A stretch of DNA of 64,000 nucleotides, taken from Streptomyces venezuelae. Lineage in GTDB: Bacteria; Actinomycetota; Actinomycetes; Streptomycetales; Streptomycetaceae. Location of the stretch: positions 6,679,501 through 6,743,500 of the forward strand of contig NZ_CP029190.1 of the NCBI RefSeq assembly GCF_008642295.1. Direction: 5' to 3'. Every line of letters begins with the position of its first letter. Position 1 is the first letter of the stretch. Positions 24,468 to 32,712 of this stretch are shown here, piece by piece. Made by a program: the position numbers and the translations under genes. Under the pieces are notes generated by a model, which saw only the letters and a list, made by a program, of their open reading frames with translations, did no database searches and was not told the DNA's origin.

Positions 24468-25940
24468 ATGCGCGTCTGCCTGCCTCTGACCGCCGTCACC
24501 ACCGCCGCGCTCCTGCTCGTCACCGTCACCGGCACGACTCCCGCCGCAGCAGACCTGAACCCCGACGGCACACCCCTGGTCAAGGTGTCCCAGGGCGACC
24601 CGTACGCGGACTGCACCATCGGAGCGAGGTCTCCCGACAGCGTCGTCTACCCGGGCACCGAGGTGGAGCCGTACCTGTCCGTCGATCCGCGCGACCCCAA
24701 TCGCGTGGTCACCGTGTTCCAGCAGGATCGCTGGAACGACGGTGGCGCCCGTGGCCTGGTGGCCGGCTGGACCACGGACGGCCACACCTTCCGCCAGAGC
24801 ACGCTGCCGTTCAGCCTGTGCGCCCCCGGCGGCGCGGACTTCGAACGGGCCTCCGACCCCTGGGTGAGCACCGGACCGGACGGCACCGTCTACGCCGGCG
24901 GGGTGGGCGTCGACTTCACGAAGAGCACGCGCAGCGGCCTCCTGGCAGTCACGTCCCGTGACGGCGGCCGTACTTGGCGGAACCTCACCACCACGCACCT
25001 CGACGAGCAGCCGTTCTTCAACGACAAGCCCTCACTCACCGCCGACCCGATCCGCAAGGGCACCGCCTACCAGGTCTGGAACCGCCTCGACAACGACCCA
25101 CCCGGCGTCAGCTCCCTCGACGGTCCCGGCTACATCTCCCTCACCCGCGACGGCGGCCGTACCTGGAGCAAGGCCCGGCCGTTCGTCGAGACCGGCAGCG
25201 TGCCCAACACCCAGACCATCGGCCATCTGATCGTCGCCGACCCGCGCACCGGCATCCTGTACGACTTCTTCGACCGGATCACCCACTCCGACGACCTGAG
25301 CACCGTTGTCGAAGCCCGCTATGAGGTGGTCACCTCGACCGATGCCGGACAGACCTGGAGCGCCCCGGTCGTGGTGGCCCGGGACACCTCCGTACCGGAG
25401 GTCGATCCGAACGACCCCGCCAAACTGCTGCGCGCCGCGGCCACCCTGCCGAGCCCGGCCGTCGACCCCGAGACGGGCACGCTGTACATGGCCTACGAGG
25501 GCTCGGACTTCTCCGGTGGACGGTTCGACTCCGTCCAGCTCGTACGGTCCACCGACGGCGGACGCACCTGGGGGACCCCGGAGCTGATCAGCCCCGAGGG
25601 CGTTCCGGCCTTCTCACCGTCGATCGCGGTCACCGAGGGGGGCACGGTCGCGCTCACTTACTATGATCTGCGTTTTCTCGAGCCCGGCAACACCACAACC
25701 CTCCCCACCGCCTACCAACTGGCCACACTGCCGCACGGAGACCCGAGGCTCCGGACCGAACGACAGATCTCGCGGGTCTTCGACTGGCTGCAGGCGCCGT
25801 TCGCCGGCGGCTACTTCCTTGGCGATTACCAAGGCCTGGTGGCAGACGGCAAGGGCGTACGGGCGGTGCTCACCAAGGCCCACTCCGGCGCACCACAGAA
25901 CCGTACGGACGTGTACACCGGCGGTTTCCGCACCGGCTGA
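24468..25940 (+). CDS. Secreted sialidase-fold (BNR/Asp-box repeat) protein
   Basis: A 490-residue exported protein with a six-bladed beta-propeller fold typical of sialidases and related glycosidases. A signal peptide (AVTTAALLLVTVTGTTPAAA) precedes several Asp-box motifs: SRDGGRTW, TRDGGRTW, STDAGQTW, STDGGRTW. Typical sialidases also need an N-terminal Arg (FRIP) and Glu/Tyr residues; a clear FRIP is not seen, so it may be a catalytically different BNR protein or a binding protein. The ATG has a strong GGAGGAG site. Downstream come short direct repeats of CCGGCTGA and a hairpin at 25978. Its neighbours on both sides encode small secreted proteins, so the segment looks devoted to extracellular products. 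Confidence 0.8.
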   Translation: MRVCLPLTAVTTAALLLVTVTGTTPAAADLNPDGTPLVKVSQGDPYADCTIGARSPDSVVYPGTEVEPYLSVDPRDPNRVVTVFQQDRWNDGGARGLVAGWTTDGHTFRQSTLPFSLCAPGGADFERASDPWVSTGPDGTVYAGGVGVDFTKSTRSGLLAVTSRDGGRTWRNLTTTHLDEQPFFNDKPSLTADPIRKGTAYQVWNRLDNDPPGVSSLDGPGYISLTRDGGRTWSKARPFVETGSVPNTQTIGHLIVADPRTGILYDFFDRITHSDDLSTVVEARYEVVTSTDAGQTWSAPVVVARDTSVPEVDPNDPAKLLRAAATLPSPAVDPETGTLYMAYEGSDFSGGRFDSVQLVRSTDGGRTWGTPELISPEGVPAFSPSIAVTEGGTVALTYYDLRFLEPGNTTTLPTAYQLATLPHGDPRLRTERQISRVFDWLQAPFAGGYFLGDYQGLVADGKGVRAVLTKAHSGAPQNRTDVYTGGFRTG

Positions 25941-25977
25941 CCGGCTGACCGGCTGACCGGCACGGACGCCACCGGTC

Positions 25978-26002
25978 GCCCCGCAGCACATGGCTGCGGG
26001 GC
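25978..26002. terminator. Hairpin between convergent genes
   Basis: GCCCCGCAGC (25978-25987) and GCTGCGGGGC (25993-26002) form a 10-bp stem with a 5-base loop, between the convergent ends of the BNR-repeat gene and the small minus-strand secreted protein gene. Confidence 0.75.
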
Positions 26003-26013
26003 GCCGTGTGGGG

Positions 26014-26211
26014 TTAGTCGACCTGCTCGCCGTCGTACATCCCGCCCTTGCAGGTGTTGGTCGTCAGATCGGCCGTTCCGCCGCCCTGCTGACATTCAGA
26101 GGGGGTGACGACGGATGGGGCACCCTGTGCGGTGGCGGCGCCTGCGAGGCCGACTCCGGCCGAGAGGGCTGCCGTGGCGAAGACAGCGACGAAGATTCGT
26201 CGAATACGCAT
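26014..26211 (-). CDS. Small secreted two-cysteine protein
   Basis: Encodes 65 residues. The signal peptide (MRIRRIFVAVFATAALSAGV, cleavage near AQG-APS) leads to a ~35-residue mature part with two cysteines (PSECQQGGGTAD and NTCKGGMYDGEQV). The start MRIRR, the Cys-x(3)-GG pattern and the C-terminal second Cys match the gene at 23951-24166. AAAGGGAAACC lies just before the ATG. It faces the BNR-repeat gene and shares the hairpin between them. Likely a secreted peptide of unknown role. Confidence 0.72.
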   Translation of the reverse strand: MRIRRIFVAVFATAALSAGVGLAGAATAQGAPSVVTPSECQQGGGTADLTTNTCKGGMYDGEQVD

Positions 26212-26569
26212 GTGGTTTCCCTTTCACGGATTGCGGCGGTTGGGGCACTAGCCAGCTTGATCTTCACCCATGTGGGTGGCACGTCATGTTGCGCCATTCG
26301 GGTGAAAGTCTCAGACCGCCGCCCAGGCTGGAGGCCCGCAAGAGCTGCGATGCAGTTGGGCGACGAGTAGATCCGGCATGAGCAGCGCCGGTGGTGTACC
26401 GGCGGCGCCGCCTCGCGGACGGGCGGCGAGCCTGGGTGCCGAGAAGTCGGTTGTTCCATCGTGTTGATCATGGATACCTTCCGTGGCCCACCGCGATGGC
26501 GAGGCGGCTCATGACTGACACCGCGACGCCGAGCACCAGGAGACGGTCCACGGAAGAGGAACGCATCGC
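26212..26569. other. Divergent intergenic region
   Basis: 358 bases between the minus-strand small secreted protein gene and the plus-strand acetyltransferase gene. It must carry both promoters. GGAAGAGGAA before 26570 is the acetyltransferase ribosome site. No repeat, hairpin or RNA gene was recognised. Confidence 0.5.
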
Positions 26570-27055
26570 ATGACCCTGGACATCGAGATCCGCGACGCCG
26601 TGCCCGAAGACGCCCGCTTCGTGGAGGACGCCGTACTCGGTCTCCTCCATGAACTCGCCGGGACGCCCAAGGAGGTCACCGGCCTCCGTGCCGCCTTCGC
26701 ACGGCTCACCGACAGCGGCGACCCCGACTGCGGCGCGCTGGTCGCCATGGCACCCGCCGACCGCGACGCACCCGCCGTCGTGGACCTTCTGACCTGGTCA
26801 CGACAGACCGCACTCCGGGTGGGCGGCGACTACTTCCTGATCCAGGAACTGTGGACCCACCCGGCCTGGCGCTCCCTCGACATCGCGGCCCGCCTCATGG
26901 TCACCCTGCGCAAGCGTGCCCGCGCGGCCGGACTGCCCCGCATCGAGGTCGGCCTCCCCGGGCCTTCCTTCCCGGCCTTCGCACGCACCGAGGCGTACTA
27001 CCTCCGCGAGGGCTTCCGGGAGATCGGCCCCCGCATGACCATGGACGTGCCCTGA
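26570..27055 (+). CDS. GNAT-family N-acetyltransferase
   Basis: A 161-residue acetyltransferase of the GCN5 group, transferring acetyl from acetyl-CoA to an unknown amine. The fold pattern is visible: IEIRDAVPEDARFVEDAV at the N-terminus, the central strand YFLIQELWTHPAWRSLDIAA that leads into the acetyl-CoA loop, helix LMVTLRKRARAAGLPRIEV, and the C-terminal TEAYYLREGFREIGPRMTM. The usual Q/RxxGxG/A loop is degenerate (AWRSLDIAARL), so activity is not certain. The ATG has GGAAGAGGAA upstream. Its stop overlaps the start of the short ORF that follows (TGATG). Confidence 0.82.
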   Translation: MTLDIEIRDAVPEDARFVEDAVLGLLHELAGTPKEVTGLRAAFARLTDSGDPDCGALVAMAPADRDAPAVVDLLTWSRQTALRVGGDYFLIQELWTHPAWRSLDIAARLMVTLRKRARAAGLPRIEVGLPGPSFPAFARTEAYYLREGFREIGPRMTMDVP

Positions 27056-27246
27056 TGCTCGAGTACACCGCGGTTTCCGACCGGGAGTTCAGCGTCCCGT
27101 GGACGCTCGACCGGTCCGGCCGCAGCAACCCCTCGCGGCGGCTACTGCTTCTGCAGTGGCCGGATCGTACGCAGGGCTGTCCCTGCCGACACTGTCAGGC
27201 CAAGATCGTTGTTCCGAGAATGGCACTTGCCTTCGGCCGGTGCTGA
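27055..27246 (+). CDS. Short hypothetical ORF coupled to the acetyltransferase
   Basis: A 63-codon frame starting MLEYTAVSDREFSVPWTLDR whose ATG overlaps the acetyltransferase stop. The second half has three closely spaced cysteines and a histidine (GCPCRHCQAK) and ends FGRC, so it may bind a metal or be the junction of a truncated gene. No family recognised. Coupled start argues for translation, but the odd Ser/Arg-rich middle may mean a degraded gene. Confidence 0.4.
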   Translation: MLEYTAVSDREFSVPWTLDRSGRSNPSRRLLLLQWPDRTQGCPCRHCQAKIVVPRMALAFGRC

Positions 27247-27284
27247 CGCCGGGGCAACGGATACTTGAACCTCTCAGGAGAGCC

Positions 27285-27500
27285 ATGGCACTGGAGATGC
27301 GCGACCGCTGCGAACGATGTGAAACGGTGCTGCCGCAGGTCTCGCCGGCCCGCATATGCTCCTACGAGTGCACGTTCTGCGTGTCCTGCAGCGACGCCAT
27401 GCGGGACACATGCCCCAACTGCGGGGGTGAACTTGTCGTCCGCCCTCGCCGCGCGCCGGCGCCCGCCGCCGAGCAGACGATCAGCCACGCGGGTCAGTAA
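27285..27500 (+). CDS. DUF1272 small cysteine-rich protein
   Basis: Encodes 71 residues, MALEMRDRCERCETVLPQVS, matching the DUF1272 family by the arrangement CxxC ... ICSYECTFCVSC ... CPNCGGEL. The eight cysteines form probable zinc sites of a small zinc-ribbon-like protein of unknown role. CTCAGGAG just before the ATG is a good ribosome site. It lies 38 bases after the short ORF on the same strand, so it may be co-transcribed with the acetyltransferase. The C-terminal tail (RRAPAPAAEQTISHAG) is likely disordered. Confidence 0.88.
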   Translation: MALEMRDRCERCETVLPQVSPARICSYECTFCVSCSDAMRDTCPNCGGELVVRPRRAPAPAAEQTISHAGQ

Positions 27501-27589
27501 TCGTGGAACGGGCCGCCCGGTGTGGCCGTTGCGCCAGATCGCGGCGGTGAGGTCCAACAGGGTCTCGCGCCCGTCGGCCGTGGCCCCGG

Positions 27590-28351
27590 TCAGGGCGAAA
27601 ATGGTGGTACCTCGACGACGAAGAACAAGAAGCAGGGCTTGGTCGAAAGATCCTGGAAGTCGTCGGGGAACAGTTGACGGGCGGCCGGGTCGGGCTGCGG
27701 CTCGCTGATGAGGGAAAGACGGAAGCCCGCGGTGGCGAAGGCATCGGTCATCGCGTGCAATGGCCTGCGCCAGAACCTCATCGGGACGGACTGCCCGCCG
27801 AATGTCCAGTCGAAGGTATAGCTGGTGGTCGCGAAATAGTCGGCCCGAGGATCCTGGATCGTGTACGCCACGAAAGGGTGATCCACCGATGCGAGCAGCC
27901 GCCCCCCGGGCCTGAGCACTCGCCGCAACTCGGCCAGCGTGGGTCCCCAGTCTTCCAGGTAGTGGAGCACCAGCGACGCGACCACGTCGTCGAACACGCC
28001 GTCGGCGAACGGCAGGGGGTCTCTCAGGTCGGCCACGTGCAGGTCCGCGTTGTCTCCGAGCCGGCGCCTGGCCAACGCCACCATCTCCACACTTGTATCG
28101 ATGCCGGTGACGACTGCACCGCGATCGCGCAATGCTGCGGTCAGAGGGCCCGATCCGCAACCGGCATCCAAGATCTGACGGCCGACCACGTCTCCGGCGA
28201 GGGCCAGCATCGCGGGTCGCTCGTAGTGCGCGTTCACGAGGTTGTTCTCGTTCTCCGCCGCGTACGCACCGGCGAAGCTGTCGTAGTCGTTCGCCTGGGC
28301 CAGATGTCCAGGCTGGTCGAAACCCTCGGGCACGTCGGTTAAGTGTTCCAT
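27590..28351 (-). CDS. Class I SAM-dependent methyltransferase
   Basis: A 253-residue methyltransferase of the UbiE/type 11 group that transfers a methyl from S-adenosylmethionine to an unknown small molecule. Motif I is ILDAGCGSGPLTAALRDRG, followed by VTGIDTSVEMVALARRR (acidic SAM-binding residue), DPLPFADGVFDDVVASLVLH and ELRRVLRPGGRLLASVDHP. The N-terminus AQANDYDSFAGAYAAENENN is typical of this group. The gene is isolated: upstream lies the scar of RHS and regulator fragments, and downstream it converges on the DUF1272 gene. No clear ribosome site decides the start, but the ATG gives the full family length. Confidence 0.88.
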   Translation of the reverse strand: MEHLTDVPEGFDQPGHLAQANDYDSFAGAYAAENENNLVNAHYERPAMLALAGDVVGRQILDAGCGSGPLTAALRDRGAVVTGIDTSVEMVALARRRLGDNADLHVADLRDPLPFADGVFDDVVASLVLHYLEDWGPTLAELRRVLRPGGRLLASVDHPFVAYTIQDPRADYFATTSYTFDWTFGGQSVPMRFWRRPLHAMTDAFATAGFRLSLISEPQPDPAARQLFPDDFQDLSTKPCFLFFVVEVPPFSP

Positions 28352-28390
28352 CGTCGCAGCCTAGTAGTCACATGATCCACTGAGCAGGCC

Positions 28391-28580
28391 CGCGCCACCG
28401 TGTCCTACGTGTACGACGCGGCGGGCGAGCGCGTGGTCAAGAGGGGCGAAAGCCTGTCGCTGTACCCCAACCGGAACTACAGCGAGCGTGACGGCATCGG
28501 CTTCAGGCACGTCTTCATCGGCGAGACCCGCCTGACGACCAAGACCGTCGCCAGCGGAGTCGAGAACGACCGGTCGTTCT
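28391..28580 (+). pseudogene. RHS/YD-repeat gene fragment
   Basis: The frame reads ATVSYVYDAAGERVVKRGES ... YSERDGIGFRHVFIGETRLT then TKTVAS, the pattern of one YD repeat of an RHS or Tc-toxin-like protein. Before and after this there is no further repeat, and the reading turns into Arg-rich nonsense near 28580. There is no proper start. It is a leftover of a second RHS-type gene, lying at the border of the injection-system cluster. Confidence 0.75.
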
Positions 28581-28601
28581 ACCGCCGCGAGCGCCGTCGA
28601 C

Positions 28602-28781
28602 GTGAAAGAGAATCAGCCCGTCTTTTCGGGCGACCCCACCTCGATCATGTTCGGTATTCGCCTCTATCAGGCATACGGAGAAGCGGGCCTGACGGCCGAG
28701 AAGCTCACCATGGAGATCAGGAACCACTTCGAGGAGCTGAGGAAAGCCGGGCTGATCGAGGACCGCCCACGCCCGAGCTAG
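28602..28781 (+). CDS. Short hypothetical ORF, possible displaced RHS-linked module
   Basis: A 59-codon frame from GTG: VKENQPVFSGDPTSIMFGIR, then YQAYGEAGLTAEKLTMEI and FEELRKAGLIEDRPRPS. The codon use is ordinary and the helices look protein-like. GC content is lower than in the flanks. The frame is open upstream to about 28575 and adjoins the RHS fragment in another frame, so it may be the C-terminal piece of the lost RHS protein or of its immunity gene. No family recognised, and the ribosome site is weak. Confidence 0.4.
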   Translation: MKENQPVFSGDPTSIMFGIRLYQAYGEAGLTAEKLTMEIRNHFEELRKAGLIEDRPRPS

Positions 28782-28822
28782 CGGTCGTCATCGACCACGA
28801 GGATCCGGGGGTTGTGGTTCAA
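28778..28822 (-). pseudogene. Truncated start of a response-regulator gene
   Basis: On the minus strand a TTG-started reading gives LNHNPRILVVDDDR then TAG. ILVVDDD is the first strand and acidic pair of a response-regulator receiver domain, which normally continues for ~110 residues. Here it ends exactly where the short ORF at 28602-28781 ends. It looks like the 5' stub of a regulator gene cut by the rearrangement. Very short, so the reading is tentative. Confidence 0.4.
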
Positions 28823-29020
28823 CGTGCATGCCGTCCGCCTCGCACGCCGCCCTTCCAGGTAAGCCATTCGTAAGGGAGAGACGCCTACCGGGGCGGACCT
28901 CCCTGGACGACGATGGTCCAGACCGGATCTGGTCGGGGCGGCAGAATGCCACGCCCTACGCACCGCACACGCGGACTTCGCGCTCGGGACGGCGCCGCGC
29001 CATGACACGGGAGGAACGAT

Positions 29021-29713
29021 TTGAGCATCGCGACCGAGAGCAGGAGCACGGGTGTGCTCGGGGTCACGGACGGCAAAGCGGCGGATCCCGACCAGCGGAT
29101 ACGGGTCGTCGTCCACGCGGCTGACCCGATCTCCCGCGCGGGCGTGGTCTGCCAGCTGCGGCAGCACCCGTTGATAGACCTCCGCGACGAGAGTGAGAGT
29201 GCTCCCGGGGCCGTGGCGGTCCTGATCGGAGACACGCTGGACGAGACCATGTTCACGTGGCTGCGCCGGGTGGTGCGCGGCGAAGGGGCCCGTCCCGTCC
29301 TCATCGTGAGCGCCTTGCGGGAGGCCGAACTCCTCGACGTGATCGAGTGCGGCGTCGGGGCCGTCGTCTGGCGCCGCGAGGCCACCGAGCAGCGTCTGCT
29401 CCAGGCCGTGCTCGCGGCCGAGCGGGGCGACGGAGACCTCCCCGCAGATCTGCTCGGGCGTCTGATGAGCCAGGTGGGAACTCTCCACCGGTCCGCCGTC
29501 GGAGGCATCGGCGTGCCGGTGACGGGGCTTACGGCACGCGAGGCGGATGTCCTGAGACTCGTCGCCGAGGGGCTGGACACTGCGGAGATCGCGGCCAAGT
29601 TGTGCTATTCGGAACGCACGGTGAAGAACGTGATGCACGGGTTGACCACCCGTCTGTACCTGCGCAACCGTGCCCATGCCGTGGCCTATGCCCTGCGCGA
29701 GGGCTACATCTGA
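29021..29713 (+). CDS. LuxR-type regulator at the head of the injection-system cluster
   Basis: A 230-residue NarL/FixJ-like transcription factor, probably the local regulator of the contractile injection system. The N-terminal receiver-like domain (IRVVVHAADPISRAGVVCQL) lacks the phosphoacceptor Asp context of true receivers (VAVLIGDTLDE), so it may not be phosphorylated. The C-terminal LuxR domain is complete: GLTAREADVLRLVAEGLDTA, then EIAAKLCYSERTVKNVMHGL and LRNRAHAVAYALREGYI. The start is TTG, supported by GGGAGGAACGAT directly upstream. It lies 165 bases before the cap gene on the same strand. Regulators of this type are found next to Streptomyces injection-system genes; direct control is inferred. 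Confidence 0.85.
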   Translation: MSIATESRSTGVLGVTDGKAADPDQRIRVVVHAADPISRAGVVCQLRQHPLIDLRDESESAPGAVAVLIGDTLDETMFTWLRRVVRGEGARPVLIVSALREAELLDVIECGVGAVVWRREATEQRLLQAVLAAERGDGDLPADLLGRLMSQVGTLHRSAVGGIGVPVTGLTAREADVLRLVAEGLDTAEIAAKLCYSERTVKNVMHGLTTRLYLRNRAHAVAYALREGYI

Positions 29714-29878
29714 CCTCAAGGGCAACGGCCCAGGGCCGCCCGGACGACGAAGTCGGCCCCCCGAGCTGTCCGCCGAGTGCTTGCGGGCAGGTCCCGGTGA
29801 CGAGAAGGATCGGCAGCGCCGGTCCGGAGACCGCGGCACACGGCACCTCGACACCTCAGGCAAGGCGGGAGCACGACG

Positions 29879-30562
29879 ATGATCCACGAGGTGGACGAAG
29901 TCCTCGAAAGGCTGCTGAACGGCGGCGCGCTGGCCGGGTCCGGCATCGAGGTCTCGTTCGAGGCCCCGACCCGCGACTGGGCCGCCAGACGCAACACCAC
30001 GGCCGTCAACGCCTACCTGTACGACATCCGCGAGGAAGTGAACCGGCGCCAGCGCGGCACCGTCCCGGTAAAGGACGACCGGGGGGCCGTACTGAAGCGC
30101 CGTCAGCCGCCCCGCTGGTTCCGGCTCTCCTATCTGGTCACGGCATGGACGAAGCAGCCCAAGGACGAACACCGGCTGCTCTCCGCCGTACTGGCCACGC
30201 TGCTGCCCCGCGAGCTGCTGCCCGCCGAAGAGCTTCCGGGCTCGCTGCGCGCGCTGGGACTGTCCGTGCCGCTCACCGTCGCCGGGATCCATACCGAATC
30301 GCGCTCCCTGGCCGAGATATGGTCCGCGCTCGGCGGTGAACTCAAGCCCTCCCTGGACGTGGTCGTGATCGCCCCGTTCCCCGCGTTCCCCGAATACGAC
30401 GCCGGGCCCCCGGTCACGGAGGGCGCCGCGGTGCGCGTACGCGCCATCGACGGCAGCCTGGAGGACTCACGCCTGCGGCACCACCGGCCGCAGGACGTGG
30501 CGGCGGCGCTCGCGGCAGCCCAGGCCGCCGCCGCCCCGGGCACGGAGGCACCGCGGCGATGA
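29879..30562 (+). CDS. cis16: Cis16-like tail terminator (DUF4255)
   Basis: Cap protein thought to close the distal end of the contractile tail and stop tube/sheath growth, by comparison with Pvc16/Afp16. The 227 residues carry the DUF4255/Pvc16 N-terminal domain: MIHEVDEVLERLL ... VSFEAPTRDW ... NTTAVNAYLYDIREEVNRR ... PRWFRLSYLVTAWTKQPKDE and HRLLSAVLATLLPRELLP. The C-terminal 40 residues are Ala-rich and likely disordered. The ATG follows GGGAGCACGACG. Its last four bases overlap the start of the ATPase gene, so both are translated together. Symbol is by analogy to the Streptomyces and PVC nomenclature. Confidence 0.88.
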   Translation: MIHEVDEVLERLLNGGALAGSGIEVSFEAPTRDWAARRNTTAVNAYLYDIREEVNRRQRGTVPVKDDRGAVLKRRQPPRWFRLSYLVTAWTKQPKDEHRLLSAVLATLLPRELLPAEELPGSLRALGLSVPLTVAGIHTESRSLAEIWSALGGELKPSLDVVVIAPFPAFPEYDAGPPVTEGAAVRVRAIDGSLEDSRLRHHRPQDVAAALAAAQAAAAPGTEAPRR

Positions 30563-32601
30563 TCCCGTCCCCCTCCGCACCGGCTCACGCCACGGCCGAG
30601 CCCCACCCCGTACCCGACGAGGCCCACGCACTGCCGGAGCGGCTGGCCCGCCTCCGCGACCGGGTGGCCCAACTGGTCGACGAGCGCAGCGCCACCGATC
30701 CCACCGCCACCGACCCGCTGCGCGGCCTGTACCTCTCGGGAGACGCCGTACGGCACCTCTTGGACACCGGCGCACCGGACCCCTCCCCCCTCCATGACGA
30801 GCTGACGACGCCGGCGGCGGCCGGGGAAGACCGGCTGGCGCGCCTCGCGGACCGGCACGGGCTCACCGAGTTGGACGCGGGACTGCTCCTGATCGCCCTC
30901 GCGCCCGACGTCGACCGCACCTTCGAGCCGTTGTACGGCTACCTGAACGACGACGTCAGCCGGCGCCGCGCCACCACCGGGCTCGCTCTCGACCTGTGCG
31001 GGCTTCCCGTGCACCTGGCGTGGGCCCGGGCCAGGTTCCATCCGTCGGCGCCGCTGTCCGCACTCGGCCTGATCCAGGTCGAGGAGCCCGAACGCCCCTT
31101 CCTCAGCCGCACGCTGCGCGTCCCCGACCGGCTGACCGCCCATCTCCTCGGCGACGACGGCCCGGACGCCGCGCTCAACGGGCGGCTGCTTCCGCTCGCG
31201 GCGCCCGCGGGACCGCACGACGAGGAGTTCACCCGCCGGCTCGCCGAGCGGCTACGCCTCACCGCCGCCCCGCTCGGCACCGACACGACCACCGTCTACC
31301 TGCGCGAACACCGCGAGGGCGACGGGCCGGCCGTCGTTGCGGCGGCCCTGCGGGCGGCAGGTCTCGACGCCCTGCACGTCACGGCCGCCGACGGCGACCT
31401 GCCCGTCCCGGAACTCCTGCGCGAAACCCGGCTGCGCGGCTGTCCGCTCGTCGTGTCACAGCTCCCGGCGGAACCGGGCCCGGTGATCCGGGCCCTGTCC
31501 ACGGCCGACGTCCACGTGGTGTTCATCGGCGACCGCGCCTATGACTCCCGGTGGAGCGACCGGGACCCGCTGGTCCTGGAGGCGCCCCGGCTGCAGGCGG
31601 GAGCCACGGCGGCATGGGCGGCAGCGTTCGGAGAGGCGCCGGAGTTCGACCTGGCGGCGACCGTGGCCCCGTACCGCCTCGGCGGCGACCAGATCCTCCG
31701 CGCCGCGCGCGCCGCACGCGAACTCGCCGCGTTCGACGGCACCCCGACGACCGCCGCCCATCTGCGGCTGGCCGCCCGCCAGCAGTCCGCCTCCGGTCTG
31801 GAGCGCCATGCCCGCCGGATCCGGCCCGACGTCGGCTGGGAGGACCTTGTCCTGCCGGACAAACCCCTGGTCCAGCTGCGGGAACTCGCCCTGCGTGCCC
31901 GCCACCGCGACCGGGTCCTCGGCGAGTGGCGGCTCAGCGCCGGCGGTGGCCGGGGCCGGGGTGTCCTGGGTCTGTTCGCCGGCGGATCCGGTACCGGTAA
32001 GACACTGTCTGCGGAGGTCGTCGCCGCCGAACTCGGCCTCGACCTCTACGTCGTCCAGCTCTCCTCGGTCGTCGACAAGTACGTGGGCGAGACCGAGAAG
32101 AATCTGGAGCGGATCTTCTCCGAGGCCGACCAGACCGACGCCGTGCTCCTGTTCGACGAGGCCGACGCCGTCTTCGGCAAGCGCTCCGAGGTCAAGGACG
32201 CGCACGACCGCTACGCCAACATGGAGAGCGCCTACCTGCTCCAGCGCCTGGAGTCCTTCGACGGCATCGCCCTGCTCACCACCAACCTGCGGGCCAATAT
32301 CGACGAGGCCTTCACCCGGCGGCTGGACCTGGTGATCGACTTCCCGTTCCCGGACGCGCAGCAGCGCCTCGCGCTGTGGCAGCACAGCCTCGTCCGCGTC
32401 CCCTGCGCGCAGGACACCGACCCGGCCGAGTGCGCCCGGGAGTTCGAGCTGGCCGGCGGGTCGATCCGCAGCGCCGTGGTCACCGCCGCGTACGCCGCCG
32501 CAGGGCGCGGCGAACCGGTCACCACGGCCGACCTGCTGGAGGGGGCCCGCCGCGAGTACCGCAAGGCGGGCCGCCTGGTGCCGGGGGAGGGCGCCTGGTA
32601 G
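30559..32601 (+). CDS. cis15: Cis15-like AAA+ ATPase
   Basis: AAA+ ATPase conserved in extracellular/phage-tail-like injection systems (Pvc15/Afp15), probably acting in assembly or cargo handling in the cytoplasm. The 680 residues have an N-terminal helical region, a middle region of ~300 residues, and a C-terminal AAA+ domain. Walker A is GGSGTGKTLSAE near residue 476, Walker B VLLFDEADAVFGKRSE near 528, then AHDRYANMESAYLLQRLESF, sensor TTNLRANIDEAF and arginine finger TRRLDLVIDFPFP. The start ATG overlaps the Cis16 stop (ATGA). Downstream a long perfect hairpin separates it from the convergent membrane-protein gene. Confidence 0.92.
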   Translation: MIPSPSAPAHATAEPHPVPDEAHALPERLARLRDRVAQLVDERSATDPTATDPLRGLYLSGDAVRHLLDTGAPDPSPLHDELTTPAAAGEDRLARLADRHGLTELDAGLLLIALAPDVDRTFEPLYGYLNDDVSRRRATTGLALDLCGLPVHLAWARARFHPSAPLSALGLIQVEEPERPFLSRTLRVPDRLTAHLLGDDGPDAALNGRLLPLAAPAGPHDEEFTRRLAERLRLTAAPLGTDTTTVYLREHREGDGPAVVAAALRAAGLDALHVTAADGDLPVPELLRETRLRGCPLVVSQLPAEPGPVIRALSTADVHVVFIGDRAYDSRWSDRDPLVLEAPRLQAGATAAWAAAFGEAPEFDLAATVAPYRLGGDQILRAARAARELAAFDGTPTTAAHLRLAARQQSASGLERHARRIRPDVGWEDLVLPDKPLVQLRELALRARHRDRVLGEWRLSAGGGRGRGVLGLFAGGSGTGKTLSAEVVAAELGLDLYVVQLSSVVDKYVGETEKNLERIFSEADQTDAVLLFDEADAVFGKRSEVKDAHDRYANMESAYLLQRLESFDGIALLTTNLRANIDEAFTRRLDLVIDFPFPDAQQRLALWQHSLVRVPCAQDTDPAECAREFELAGGSIRSAVVTAAYAAAGRGEPVTTADLLEGARREYRKAGRLVPGEGAW

Positions 32602-32643
32602 AGGTGCGGAGAGGGCCGCAGGTCCCAGCCGCTCCCGTCCCCG

Positions 32644-32698
32644 CCCGGACACAGCCTGAAGGCCCGCATGGGATGCGGGCCTTCAGGCTGTGTCCGGG
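32644..32698. terminator. Perfect 26-bp bidirectional terminator hairpin
   Basis: Arms 32644-32669 and 32673-32698 are exact complements around a 3-base loop (GGG). It lies between the ATPase gene (plus) and the membrane-lectin gene (minus), whose ends converge. It is the longest perfect stem seen in the window and should stop transcription from both sides. Confidence 0.92.
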
Positions 32699-32712
32699 GA
32701 GCAGCCGGCTTC

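Noticed and set aside
27501..27589. Minus-strand coding remnant (ALTGATADGRETLLDL...)
   Set aside because: It looks slightly protein-like but has no start, no stop-defined unit and no recognised family; may be chance antisense sequence.
30130..31218. 362-codon minus-strand frame opposite cap and ATPase genes
   Set aside because: Arg/Gly/Val-rich shadow with no domain; the opposite strand has the DUF4255 and AAA+ genes.
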